Below are positions 11,340 to 21,929 of a stretch of DNA of 64,000 nucleotides, in pieces. Location of the stretch: NCBI RefSeq assembly GCF_900497805.2, contig NW_020954702.1, positions 1,404,708 to 1,468,707 on the forward strand. Reading direction: 5' to 3'. Every line of letters begins with the position of its first letter. Position 1 is the first letter of the stretch. The translations under genes and the position numbers were made by a program. The notes beneath the pieces were generated by a model. The model saw nothing but the letters and a program-made list of their open reading frames with translations. It was not told where the DNA came from and did not search any database. This stretch comes from Vombatus ursinus (taxonomy: Eukaryota; Chordata; Mammalia; Diprotodontia; Vombatidae).

Positions 11340-12245
11340 ATCTCCAACTGTTTATTAGGTATATTGAACTGGATGCCCTGTAGATATCTTAAACTCAGCA
11401 TGATTAAAATGGAACTATTTTTTCTTCCTCCCAAATCTTCCCCAATTCCTAACTCCCTGTTACTGTTAAGGATAATGCTAAATTTTCCTCAACCAGGCTC
11501 TCAACTCTCAACTCAATTCATCTTTGACTCCTCGCTGTCTCTCGCCCTCCATATCCAATATGTTGCCAAGTCCTATAACAATAACTCTTGTGAATGGCTC
11601 CTTCTACATTCTGACAATGTTACCTGCCCGGTAAAGGCCCTCATCACCTCAGATCAGGATTTACAACAGTCTGCTGATTGGTCTCCCTGCCTCAAGTCTT
11701 TTCTTACTCTAGTTCATTCTCCACTAAGCTATCAAAGTACCCTTCCTAAGTGGCACGTCTGACCATTTTACTTCCCTATTCAATAAACTCCAGTGGCTCC
11801 AAGATCAAATATAAAATCTGGCTTTTAAAACTCTCCCACATACTCTCCAATACAGTAATACTAACCTCCTTGATGTTTTTCATTCAAGACACTTCATCTC
11901 CTAAATCCATGCATTTTCACCAGCTATTCCCTGTGCCTCGAATTCTGGCTGTCCCCTGTGCCTCCTGGCTTCCCTGGCTTCCTTCAGGGAATAGCTCAAA
12001 TTCCATCCTCCATAATAAACCTGTCCCAACATCCCCTTCCCTCTAATATTATCTCCAAGTTATCCTATATATGTCTTATTTGTACATAGTTGTTTGCATG
12101 TCATCTCCTCCTATATTAGACTCTAGATTTCTTGAAGGTAGAGTCTAATTGTTTTGTTTCTTTTTGTTTCTTTTTGCCTTTATATCTCCAGGGCTTAGAA
12201 CAATGTCTGACACAGAGAAGTTACTTTAATAAATGATTGATAATT
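11340..12245 (+). mobile_element. L2 3' end, forward strand, inserted into reverse-strand L2
   Basis: Forward L2 ORF2 tail and 3' UTR. The frame at 11,364-11,762 shows KLSMIKMELFFLPPKS, which corresponds to the L2 RT-tail pattern LNxSKTELLxxPPK, and then a FDSSLSL segment. Later landmarks are aactccagtggctccaag, tacatagttgtttgcatgtc and a degraded form of the L2 tail near 12,160-12,240 ending ttaataaatgattgat. It cuts the flanking reverse-strand L2 in two. Confidence 0.8.
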
Positions 12246-12249
12246 TGCC

Positions 12250-12470
12250 ATGAAAAAGCTAATTAGGAACTATTAGAACAGTTTAGACACAAGGTGTTGA
12301 GGACCCAGAACCGAGGTGGTATTTATGTGAGTATAGAGAAGAGAATAGATACTGTAGATATTGTGGAAGTAAAATCAGCAAGCCTTAGCAATTGCTTTGA
12401 TAAATGGAGTGAGGGAGAGTGAAGAGTTGAGGAAGATCTCAAGCTTGTGAACTTGAGGTTACTATGAAAG
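12250..12470 (-). mobile_element. L2 fragment (ORF2 middle), reverse strand
   Basis: The reverse complement reads aggttcacaagcttgagatc, then a caattgctaaggcttgctga segment, then gtctaaactgttctaatag. It corresponds to the same part of L2 found at 61,740-61,940 in this window. It directly precedes the 11,000-11,335 piece in the L2 order once the inserted forward L2 is set aside. Confidence 0.7.
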
Positions 12471-13321
12471 TGATCATTTCCATCCATACATGGAACCATC
12501 AGTTACAGCAAATGGAAAAAATATTGAATGTTGTGGACAAGTTCACTTACCTTGACAGTATACTTTCCAAGAATGCACACAAAGATGAAGGCATGCATTG
12601 CCCCAGCTCGTTCAGTGTTTGGGAGGCTCCAAAGGAAAATGTGGGAGAAAAGAGGCATTAGACTGCCTACCAAACTGAAGATCTACACAGCCATTGTGCT
12701 GACCTTGTTGTATGCCTGTGAAACCTTGATGATATACTAGCACCATGCCAGGAAACTGAATTGCTTCCATCTGAACTGTCTTAGGAAGATGTTGAAGATT
12801 AGCTGGTAAAATAAGGTACCAGACACTGAGGTCTTTTCTCAAACTAAACTGTCAAGCATTCAAATTTTACTGCCGAGAGTACAACTGATGGGCTGGCCAC
12901 ATTGTTCAAATGCCAAAAGTATGTTTGCCTAAAAGCCTATTTTATGGAGAGCTCACACATGTCAGAAAAAGTGATACAAGGACCCTCTCAAGGTCTCTCT
13001 GAAGAACTTTGGAATCTATTGTGAAACATGGGAGACACTGGCAAAGGACCACCCAGCATGGTATGTCCTCATCAAAAAAAGGTGCTTTGCTCTGTGAGCA
13101 AAGCAGAATTTCAGTAGCTCAAAAGAAACTGGAGATGTGCAAATTTAAAGCCACCTCCATTCTAGATGTTCATGTGGATTATTTGTGCCTGATATGTGGT
13201 AGAGCCTTCCAAGCTCGTATTGGTCTGATTAGCCACGTCGGACACACTGTACTTTGATTCCAACATAGTAATGTCATTTTGGTCCTTTTTGAGAACGAAG
13301 AACAACAACCAACCAGTGTCC
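12471..13321 (+). mobile_element. Non-L1 LINE 3' end with C-terminal zinc finger
   Basis: C-terminal part of a non-LTR retrotransposon ORF2 (RTE/CR1-like; exact clade uncertain). Landmarks in order are NVVDKFTYLDSILS, VFGRLQRKMWEKRGIRLPTKLKIYTAIVLTLLYACET, the HxxKLNxFHxxCLRKML and WAGHxxxMP-like segment, FYGELTH, a TTQHGM... region, and a C2H2 finger at about 13,190-13,255 (CLICGRAFQARIGLISH). The 3' end, about 13,260-13,321, reads atgtcattttggtcc and aacaacaaccaacca. It has frame changes and is broken. It sits inside a reverse-strand L2. Confidence 0.8.
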
Positions 13322-13500
13322 TCAGAAAGAATAGGGAAATTCAGAAGAGGGATGAATTAGGAGAAAAAACAATGAATTCTATTTTGGACATGTTGAATTT
13401 TAGATGCCTATGGCTCCAGTTTACAATTGATGATATAGGAACAGAGTTCAGGAGAAAGACTAAGATATCTGCAAGTCATTTTCATAGAAACAATTATTAT
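13322..13500 (-). mobile_element. L2 fragment (RT part), reverse strand
   Basis: The reverse complement gives tttctcctaattcatccctc and tgaatttccctattctttc, and further on the acatgttgaattttagatgcc region in its L2 sense. These match the L2 segment that normally lies just upstream of the 12,250-12,470 piece. It is the 5'-most remnant of the L2 copy split by two insertions. Confidence 0.65.
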
Positions 13501-13852
13501 ACCACCTTTTAAAATGTTTAATATGTCCTACAAGTAAGAGACAGTGACAGAGAGACAGAGACAGAGAGAGATGTTGACAATTTGTAACAAATTATTATTA
13601 CTCATATGATGAAAAAAGCTAAATGCCATAGAATTAAACAACAGAAAATAGTTAAAACCCAGACTCTAATAAATATTATCTGATCTTTAAGGTGTACACT
13701 AACATTTGTCTTGTTTTTTTATTTAAATTTTCATGTAAAGTTCTATTTATTCTAAATCCTTTCTTATAAGCATGTAATTTGCATGGGTTTTGACTGTTTG
13801 TAGTGACAAAGAGATAAGTCTGTTGATAAGGAACATTGCCATTTGGGCAGTT
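13501..13852. other. Mostly unassigned; short GA-rich tract
   Basis: A short gacagagagacagagacagag tract lies at about 13,545-13,572. Nothing else is recognised. Confidence 0.5.
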
Positions 13853-14000
13853 ATACACTCATAGACTATTAGAGCTAAAAGGGAGCTTAGAGATATATCC
13901 CTCATTTTATAGATGAAGGAATTGAGGCTCAAAGAAACTATAATTTGCTTAAGATGATACAACTTGACAGTGATAAAAGTAGAATCTGATGCATTTTTCT
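13853..14000 (-). mobile_element. MIR-type SINE, reverse strand
   Basis: Shows actcatagactattagagc, ccctcattttatagatgaag and gaattgaggctcaaagaaac, the reverse complement of the MIR/THER 3' and CORE regions. Diverged. Confidence 0.7.
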
Positions 14001-14099
14001 CTAGGTGAGATATTTTGTGACTCTCACACTTCTCCTAATTCTTTGTCTCCTTCTTGGTTCATCCCCTGTCCATCCTCATCCCACTCTTTCCCCCTTTAT

Positions 14100-14132
<33 letters not shown>

Positions 14133-14165
14133 ACATGCATGCACACACACATACACACACACACA
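14100..14165. repeat. (CA)n microsatellite, interrupted
   Basis: An alternating ca run of about 27 bp, then short cata/catgca interruptions and further ca runs. Confidence 0.95.
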
Positions 14166-14189
14166 ATTTCTTATTCTTAAGTGTTAAGG

Positions 14190-14850
14190 AGCTATTTTTA
14201 ATAACTATATTTACCATTCTTTTTTTACTTTGAGTGTCAAATTCCTTCCCTCCCTCTAGCCCCTTCCTTACACATTTAGAAGGCAAGCAATATTATACAT
14301 GTGAAGTCATGCAAAACATTTCCATGTTAGCCATATTGCAAAAGAAAAGAAAAGAAAGAAACAAATAAAAGAAGGAAGAAAAAGAAAAAGAAAGGTAAGT
14401 TTAAAGAGTATGCTTCAATCTGCACTCAAAGTTCATGAGTTCTCTCTCTGGAGGCAGATAGCATTTTTCATCTTAAGTTCTTTGGTATTGTCTTGGCTCA
14501 TTGTATTGATTAGAGAAGCTAAGTCTTTCACAGTTGAACATTGTTATAATATTGCTGTTACTGGGTACAAAGTTCTGATTCTGCTCACTTCACTTTGCAT
14601 AAGTTAATATAAGTCTTCTCAAGTTTTTTCTGAAACCATCCCCATCAACATTTCTTATAGCACAATAGGATTTCATGTCAATCATATAGCACAACTTGTT
14701 CAGCCATTCCACAAATGATGGATATTCCCTCAATTTCCAATTACTTGACACCATGAAAAGAGCTGCTATAAACATTCTTTTGTACATACAGATCCTTCTC
14801 CTTTTCCTTTGATCTCTGGGATATAGATAAGGTGCTAATTTTTAAAAGAT
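14190..14850 (-). mobile_element. L1 3' end, reverse strand
   Basis: The reverse complement holds the L1 ORF2 C-terminal region (ELVEWLNKLCYMI-type and NIVIKNSS regions) and the 3' UTR, with ttcatgagttctctctctgg and gtatgcttcaatctgcactc as the antisense of the 3' UTR landmarks. Truncated at its 5' side (about 14,850), where a forward L1 end begins. Confidence 0.8.
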
Positions 14851-15790
14851 CTTTATTGCCTAAATCACTATTGATTAGAGAAATGAAAATTAAAATGACT
14901 CTGAGGTAAGACATCATACCTATCATATTGGCTAACATGACAAAAGAGGACAATGATGAATGTTGGAGAAGATGTGGGAAAATTGGAACACTAAAGCATT
15001 GTGGGTGGAGTTGTAAAATGATCCAACCATTCTGGAGAGCAATTTGAAACTATGCCGAAAGGGCTATAAAATTGTGCATGCCATTTGACCCAGCAATATC
15101 ACTTCTAGGTCTGTATCCCAAAGAGATAATAAGAACAGGAAAAGGACCTACGTGTACAAAAATATTTATAGCAGCTCTTCTTGTAGTGGCCATGAACTGG
15201 AAATTGAAGGGATGCCCATCAATTGGGGAATGGTTGAACAAGTTGTGATATATGAATGTAATGGAATGCTACTGTGCTGTAAGAAATGATGAGCAAGTGG
15301 ACTTCAGAAAAACCTGGAAAGACTTATATGAACTGATGCTGAGTGAAATGAGCAGAACCAGGGGAACATGGTACATAGTAACAGCCACACTGTGCAATGA
15401 CTGACTTTGATAGACTTGGCTCTTCTCAGCAACTCAACTTCTCAGCAACTCCAAAAGACTCACTATGGAAAATGCTATCAACATCCAGAGAAAGAACTAT
15501 GGAATCTGAACACAGATAAAAGCATACTATTTGGTCTCCTTTTCCTTTGTTTTGTTTTATTGCTTCATTCTCATGGTTCCTCCCATTAGTTCTAATTGTT
15601 CTTTACGTCATGACTAATGGGAAAATATGTTTAATTTGAATGTATAAGTAGAGCTCATATCAAATTGTACACCATCTTGGGGGTGGGGGTAGGAGGAGAG
15701 GGAGGGAGAGAAAATTTAAAACTCAAAATCAAAAAACTTAAAAAAAGTGAATGTTGAAAACTAAAAATTAATTATTAAAAATATTTTATT
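14851..15790 (+). mobile_element. L1 3' end, forward strand
   Basis: C-terminal ORF2 and 3' UTR of a 5'-truncated marsupial L1. Landmarks are agagaaatgaaaattaaaa, gttggagaagatgtggg, ccattctggagagcaattt, ttgacccagcaatatcac, tggggaatggttgaac, gagtgaaatgagcagaacc, ctatggaaaatgctatcaac and a 3' UTR ending gttgaaaactaaaaattaat. Lies head-to-head with the preceding L1 end. Confidence 0.85.
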
Positions 15791-17862
15791 GCTATATTTC
15801 ACTTTTATATTACAAACATTTACAGATTATCACCACTCCATGAGAGGATTCTTGTAACAAAGACAAGCAAAAGTAACAATACAATAACCTCATCTAAAAG
15901 TGTAGCACCCCTTTCCCCTTTCTCTATTTTAAAATCATTTCTGAATTGGCAGAAATCTATTTTCTGCCCCCCACCCATTTGGAGCTTTTCTTTGTATCAG
16001 GTGTGAGATATTGGTCTAAATCTAATTTTGTTTGCATTGCTGATTTTTCCCAGCTGTTTTTTTTTTTAAATAGTGAGAGTAGTCAGGGTCTAGATCTATT
16101 TCTTTCTGTATGTTGTGTAGTGTTGTATGTTGTTGTCCAATGATCTACCTCTCTATTTTTTAACCAGGACCAAACTATTTTGAGAATAACTGTTTTGTAG
16201 TTTAATATCTGGCACTGGTAGGTCCCTTTGCCCCCACATCTTTTTATTATTTCCCTTAAAATTCTTGACCATTTTTGCCTCCATAAGAATTCCATTATTA
16301 TTTTTTCTAGTTCTATAAAGTAAACATTTGGCAATTTTATTGAAGTGGCATTAAATATGTAAATTAACTTAGGTAGTATTGTCAGTTTTATTATAGTAGC
16401 TCAGTCTACTCAGGAGCAATTAATATTTTCCCAATTATTTAGGTCTGTATTTCTGTAAACCATGGTTTGTAGTTGTATTAATCTATGTGTGTGTGTGTGT
16501 GTGTGTGTGTATCTTTGTAGGTAGACTCACAAGTAATTATACATTCTATAGTTATTTTAAATGGATTTATCTATCTCTTCTTGCTGGATTTTATTGGTAT
16601 TATATAGAAATGCTGATGATTTACATGTATTTATTTTATGCCCTGCAATTTTGATGAACTTATTGTTTTATTTTTTTTAGTTGTCTCTTTAAGGTAATTT
16701 TTTTTAAGTACAGCAATGTATCATCTGCTTCAGAAATGAAAATTGTGTTTCTTCATTACCCATGCTTATCCTCTGAATTTATTTTATCTTGCTGTATTGC
16801 TATAGCCAGCATTTCTAGTACTGTGCTGAATAAAAGTGGTGACAATGGACATCTTTCTTCCACCCTGAATTTTATTTGAAAGGATTCTAGTTCATCTCCA
16901 CTATACATAATGATAGTTCTTTGTCTTAGATATTTGTTTTGTTTTAAGCAAAGGTTCATTTATTTCTATATTTTCTGGAGTTTTTAGAATAAAAATTAGT
17001 ATTTTATTCTGTTAAAAGTTATTTCTGCATCTATTGATATAATCACATGACTTTTGTTGGTATTGCTAATAATACAATTAAATTTATAGTTTTCCTAATA
17101 TTAAGCTGACCCTGCATTTCTGGTATAAATCCACTAACTAAATCCACTATGACTTCTAATCTCATAATAGCACATAATCTTTGTAATATGACTCCACTAA
17201 TTTCTTATCTAGAATTTTTGCATCAATGTTTATTGGGGATATTGGTCTATAGTTTTCTTTTTTCTGTTTTAATTCTCCATGATTAATGGATCAAGACCTT
17301 ATCTATGTAACAGAATGATTTTGGTGGGATCCCTTATTTTGCTATTTTTAATGGTTTATGTTATATTGTAATTAATTTTTCTTTTAATATATGATAGAAT
17401 TCAATTATAAATCCATCTGGTACTGGAATTTTTTTCTTTGGAATTTTATTTAAGGCTTGTTCATTTTTTTTTTCAATGAAACTGAGTTGTTTTCATTGCC
17501 TATTTCATGTTTTGTTAATTTGGATATTTTATGTTTTTTTCTGAATATTCATTTCATCAAAGTTGTTTTTATTGACATAGCATTGGTCAACATATTATGT
17601 AATAAAAATCTCTTATTTCTTCTTAATTTTTGTAAAATCTTTTCATTTTTAATATTGGTAATTTGATTTTCTTCTTTCCCCTTTAAGCTAATTAGCTAAT
17701 AGCTTATCCGTTTTATTGTCCAAAAAACAGCTCCTAGCTTTATTTATTATTTCAATTCTGTTAATCTCTTCTTTGGTTTTCAGGATTTCTATTTTGGTGT
17801 TCAATTTTTTAAATTTGTTGATTTTCTGGTATTTTAATATGCATACACAATTATAGTTCTCT
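15791..17862 (-). mobile_element. L1 ORF2 (RT region), reverse strand, older subfamily
   Basis: Broken reverse-strand L1 ORF2. Visible pieces include a KIVWSWLKNREVDHW segment (about 16,100-16,330), the RT stretch EERCPLSPLLFSTVLEMLA (16,756-16,959) and further-upstream endonuclease/RT antisense sequence up to 17,862. The 3' portion at 15,791-15,950 differs from the other L1 3' UTRs here, so it belongs to another, probably older, subfamily. Contains a (TG)n run. Confidence 0.8.
16486..16510. repeat. (TG)n microsatellite
   Basis: A pure tg run of about 12 repeats inside the reverse-strand L1. Confidence 0.95.
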
Positions 17863-18298
17863 CCTGTGATCCAGAATTGACCTTTAGTTAAAGTCTTTTC
17901 CTTTGGATAAAAAGAAAAGAAAGAAAGATCTCTTCTTTAATCCTTAGTTAAATCCAAGGATACCCTCCTCTGGTGGAATAGACCTAATAGAGGTCCTTTC
18001 CTTAAGACAGAAGAAGAGAGACGAAAGACTTTTTTACTTTTATTTACCTTACTATGTTAAGGTCCTCTTCTTCCACAACCAGCCCAGGCCTATTCCCCCC
18101 TCTCTACCTCCCAATCTTTTTTAACCTAAAAGCATTCACAGACTTTTTTTCTTCACATTTTAGGGTTTTTTTTCTTCTTCTTAATACTTAGGGTTTTTTG
18201 TTTTTGTTTTTTCCTTAGCCCATAAGACTCAGTTTCATCCTTGTTCCTTGAGAAGGGATTTCTTCCTACTGAGGCTTTTTTCTTATACCTATGTCCTT
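17863..18298. other. Unassigned, pyrimidine-rich at the end
   Basis: Not recognised. Contains two similar ggtcctttccttaag / ggtcctcttcttcc phrases and ends in a run of 18 T at 18,299-18,316 next to an L1 end. Possibly an unlisted repeat. Confidence 0.35.
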
Positions 18299-18316
18299 TT
18301 TTTTTTTTTTTTTTTA

Positions 18317-18662
18317 CTTATATGAACTGATACAGAGTGAAGTAAGCAGAACCAGGAGAATAATTTATATGATGACAATGTAAAAACAAACAATTTCAAA
18401 AGCTGTAAGAACTATGACCATTTATGATTCCAGAGGACTGATGGTGATGAAACATGCTATTCCTATACATACATCCACATATGCATGAGTATGTATGTGT
18501 GTTTCTACAGCCATTGGGGGATTTGTTTTGTTTTAACTATGCTTACTTGCCACAAGAAATTTCCCTTTTTTTTAATTGAGTAGGAGGTGGGACAAAGGTT
18601 AGATTTTGGTTAATTTTTTTCACTTGATGGATGGGAATACTACAGATACAAAATGTTGCATG
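18317..18662 (+). mobile_element. L1 3' UTR, older subfamily, forward strand
   Basis: Begins acttatatgaactgataca and gagtgaagtaagcagaacc (end of ORF2), then tgattccagaggactgatgg, tgatgaaacatgctattcc, ggatttgttttgttttaact and aggaggtgggacaaagg. This is a different 3' UTR type from most L1 copies in the window. Confidence 0.75.
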
Positions 18663-19757
18663 AACTTTCAGACAGGGTCACTATATTATTTAAACAGTTT
18701 TACTTAACTCTTTTACTTTCTTACAAAATACCTCTCACTAAGCAATAGTAATCTATATATAAATACTCATAATGTAAAAGCAAAACACATGAATAAAACT
18801 GAAAGTGTGAAAAAAATTACTGAGTCTTTAGTTCTAAAGTTTTTCACTTTCACTTTTGTTTTTGCCCCTTGCAGGATTTCTTGCCTTTGAGAACTTTTTC
18901 TTCTCTGGGAGTCTTTCAATTTCATTCCTCAGGGGACCAAAATCATATTTACTGCTTGTCTAAAGAGATGAGTTATTTTGTAAACAAGATGTTTGAAGAT
19001 AGAGTAGAACTGAGTTCTACTGTTTGCTTCTACTCTTCCAGTCATTTATCTTTTTATATCAAACTCTCTGATCTCTTAGGCTTAAATAAACATCAGTGTC
19101 ACTGGCCATACAATTTATTGACAGTATAACAAATGACAAAACAAATATATAAATAATTAAATACATTTTATCAGCTATAAGAACAATCACAACCAAAGTC
19201 ACATTTAATCACTACAACTTCTCACTTCTCAACTCTGGAAACACAGTCCTACCATTCAGTTCTCTCAGGAAAGCAGGCAGTGCTTCACAAATTTATGCTG
19301 TTTTCTTTGTAAGAAAGAATTAAAAGTCATCTTAAGGAAAATGTTCTCTTCATCCTCTTTTACCCACTTAGTATCTCATCATTCATAATAGATGAGTCTC
19401 TCCAAAATGACAATTATACTGCCAGTATCTCAAGATTATATTGCCTCTTGAAGCTATTTATAGTCTCTGTGGGAAAGGCTATTAAAGCTCATATTACATT
19501 TTTTAAACATTACACATGTAGAGAAAACTAAAGGTTAGTCTAAAGAAAATAATATATTAGAAAAGCTTTATTTTCCCAAAAAGAACATGGAATTATCATT
19601 TAAAGTTCATCTTGATTCTCAAGATGAACAATCACTTTTTTAAAACGTCATCTCACAGGTCTGCTTTTCGGTGGTTACAACTGAATGAGGTAGAACTTTG
19701 TGCTTATTAAACAAATAATATTATTCCAAAAAATGAGCTAGATCATTTCACTGAAGG
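18663..19757. other. No recognised feature
   Basis: AT-rich and without a repeat family I can name. An 86-codon frame at 18,869-19,129 (+) shows no domain. I see no promoter, splice or poly(A) pattern strong enough to report. Confidence 0.5.
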
Positions 19758-20880
19758 ATTTAGAGAATCTTTTGTGCTGTGGAAAGGGAGGCTAGTCTTG
19801 GAGTCAGAAGACCTGGATTTGAATATTGACTTTGCATTTTACTACAGGCATACTTTGGAGATATTACAGGTTTTGCTCCAGACCACCACAATAAAGCAAA
19901 TAGCAATAAAGTGAGTCACATGAATTTTTTGCTTTCCAATTTGGTTTCCCAATGCATATAAAAGTTATATTTATACTATAATAGTGTAATCTATTATATG
20001 CAATAGTGTAATGTCAACAAATACATTATTAAAAATACTTTATTGCTAAAAAAAAATGCTAGCCATCATCTGAGCCTTCATGGAGTCATAATGTTTTTGC
20101 TGGTGGAGGGTCTTGCCTCAATGTTGATGGCCATTGACTGATCAGGGGGGTGGTTGCTGAAGGTTGGGATGGCTGTAGCAATTTCTTAAAATAAGACAAC
20201 AATGAAGTTTACCTCATCAATTGACTTTTCTTTTCACTCAAACACTTAGAAGCCCTTGTAGAGTTATTAAGTGACCTGATTTCAATATTGTTGTGTTTCA
20301 GGGAACAGGGTAGCCAGAGAACAGTGAGAGAGATGAGAACAGCTGGTTGATGGAGTAGTCAGAACTTACATAACATTTATTGATGTTCACCGTCTTACAC
20401 GGGCACAATTCATGACACCCCAAAACAATGACAATAGTAACATTAAACATCACTGATCATGGATCACCAAAACAGATATAATAATAACAAAAGCACTAGA
20501 AATATTGGGAATATTACCAAAATGTGACACAGAGACATGATGTGAGCACATGCTGCTGGAAAAAATGGCACAACAAACTTGTTTGATGCAGGGCTGCCAC
20601 AAACCTTCAATATGTAAAAAAAAAAAAAAAATACAATATCTTCAAATTACAATAAAGCAAAGCACAATAAAACAATGTATGCCTGTACTTGAGCTGGTAA
20701 CTTTAGAATTATTAAATAAAAAATTCTGGGTTTAATCATTAAGCAGGCTTATTTCATGTTTCTAAGCTGCCTAAGAATGCACCACTCTGCTATCCAGTTT
20801 CGTCATTTGTAAATTAAGGATGTAGAAACAGAATATCTATCAGGTCCCTTTCAACTCTAAATCTCTGACCCATTCTGTGT
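19758..20880 (+). mobile_element. MIR-type SINE split by a Tigger1-type element
   Basis: The MIR head lies at 19,758-19,844 (gtggaaagggaggc, ttggagtcagaagacctgg). MIR 3' landmarks resume at about 20,795-20,880 (cagtttcgtcatttgtaaa, caggtccctttcaactctaa). The 841-bp interruption at 19,845-20,685 is a DNA transposon. The MIR therefore predates the transposon. Confidence 0.7.
19845..20685 (+). mobile_element. Tigger1-type (TcMar-Tigger) non-autonomous element
   Basis: 841 bp with both ends present. It begins caggcatactttggagatat and ends caatgtatgcctg, so both ends share the terminal caggcatac in inverted orientation. It is flanked by TA on each side (19,843-19,844 and 20,686-20,687), the target duplication of Tc1/mariner elements. 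The inside matches the two end regions of Tigger1 as known from human (gctccagaccaccacaataa, gagccttcatggagtcata, then gtgtttcagggaacagg and gagacatgatgtgagcac). Nearly the whole transposase gene is deleted, leaving an internally deleted, MITE-like copy. Confidence 0.9.
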
Positions 20881-20994
20881 TCATTTTGTCCATTTCAGCT
20901 AGGCTTTTACTGATAATTTATTTACATTTGGGTTTTGATGAATAGCTGAAAGGAGTTATCTGTTGCTACTGTGTGTACTATACAGAAGGATTTT

Positions 20995-21184
20995 TAACGC
21001 AATAATAGCTCACATTACTCTTGACAGCTTTCAAACCACTTTACATACATTATCTCATTTTATTGTTACAACAGCCTGTGCAGTAAGTAGTACAAGTATA
21101 TTATCCCCATTTTTACAGATGAGGAACTGAGAGTTTGAGAAGTTCATCAGATCTCTAACTCTAAAGCTAGTCTTCTCTCCACTA
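20995..21184 (-). mobile_element. MIR-like CORE-SINE, reverse strand
   Basis: Shows caaaccactttacatacatt, atctcattttattgttaca, ttatccccatttttacagat and gaggaactgagagtttgag, the reverse-strand signature of MIR-like SINEs. Diverged. Confidence 0.7.
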
Positions 21185-21784
21185 ACTCATGCAAAGCATC
21201 GAATCCACTTACAACGAAGCTACATTTGACACCCAGTTACAGCTTAAGACAGTGACACTTCCTAGAGTGTCAATCTCCAGGATCATGCTCTTAATTACTT
21301 GGAACAAAAGCCTACACACAGGTGCTCACTCTAGTTGAATGATGCTGCCAGGGCAACCTCTTATTACTGACACATCCTTGACCTAGCTACATAAACACAC
21401 TATCATCAAAACTCTCCACTATTGTTATCATGATATGACACATGAGGATTTTATTATATCATAGGAAAAATGTAAATTGATATACAAAGTCCACTTGTTA
21501 TGAAAATAGTATTCCATGGCCCTTTCTACAAACACAACTGCCAAGACTTACACTTCAGTTATTTTTCTCCATTCTGGCTTCACTTCATCCTTCTGCAACG
21601 TTTTAGTTAAGAATTATGATTTTAAGGTTACAAGATTGGTTACACACAGCACACTGAAAACTCAATTTCAAAACTTTACACTCACAGGATGTGAGATCAA
21701 TTTCTCACCAACATTTTTGATAATAAAAATAAATATTTTTATGAAAACCTTTTGATTATTTTAAACTTCAGAAAAGATTGAAAA
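21185..21784. other. No recognised feature
   Basis: No repeat or gene recognised. A 79-codon frame at 21,516-21,755 has no family resemblance. Confidence 0.5.
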
Positions 21785-21929
21785 CTGACATACTTACCAC
21801 CTGTTCTCACCTGGATTATTGCAACAACATCCTAATTAGCCTCCTGTCCTTGAGTCTCTTCTTACTCTAGTCCATCCTACACAGAGCTGCCAAAGTGATT
21901 TTTCTTAAGCATAGATATGACCATGTCAT
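21785..21929 (+). mobile_element. L2 fragment, forward strand
   Basis: Short ORF2 piece of L2: ctggattattgcaacaacat, ctaattagcctcctgtcctt, gagctgccaaagtgattttt and gaccatgtcatcag follow the L2 order. Confidence 0.75.

Noticed and set aside
13009-13257. Frame with a C2H2-like CLICGRAFQARIGLISH, as a zinc-finger host gene
   Set aside because: The finger is the known C-terminal tail of a LINE ORF2. The LINE body lies directly upstream in the same orientation and the LINE 3' end follows.
14100-14165. (CA)n tract as a Z-DNA or regulatory element
   Set aside because: No supporting context. Dinucleotide runs occur at several places here, mostly inside or next to repeats.
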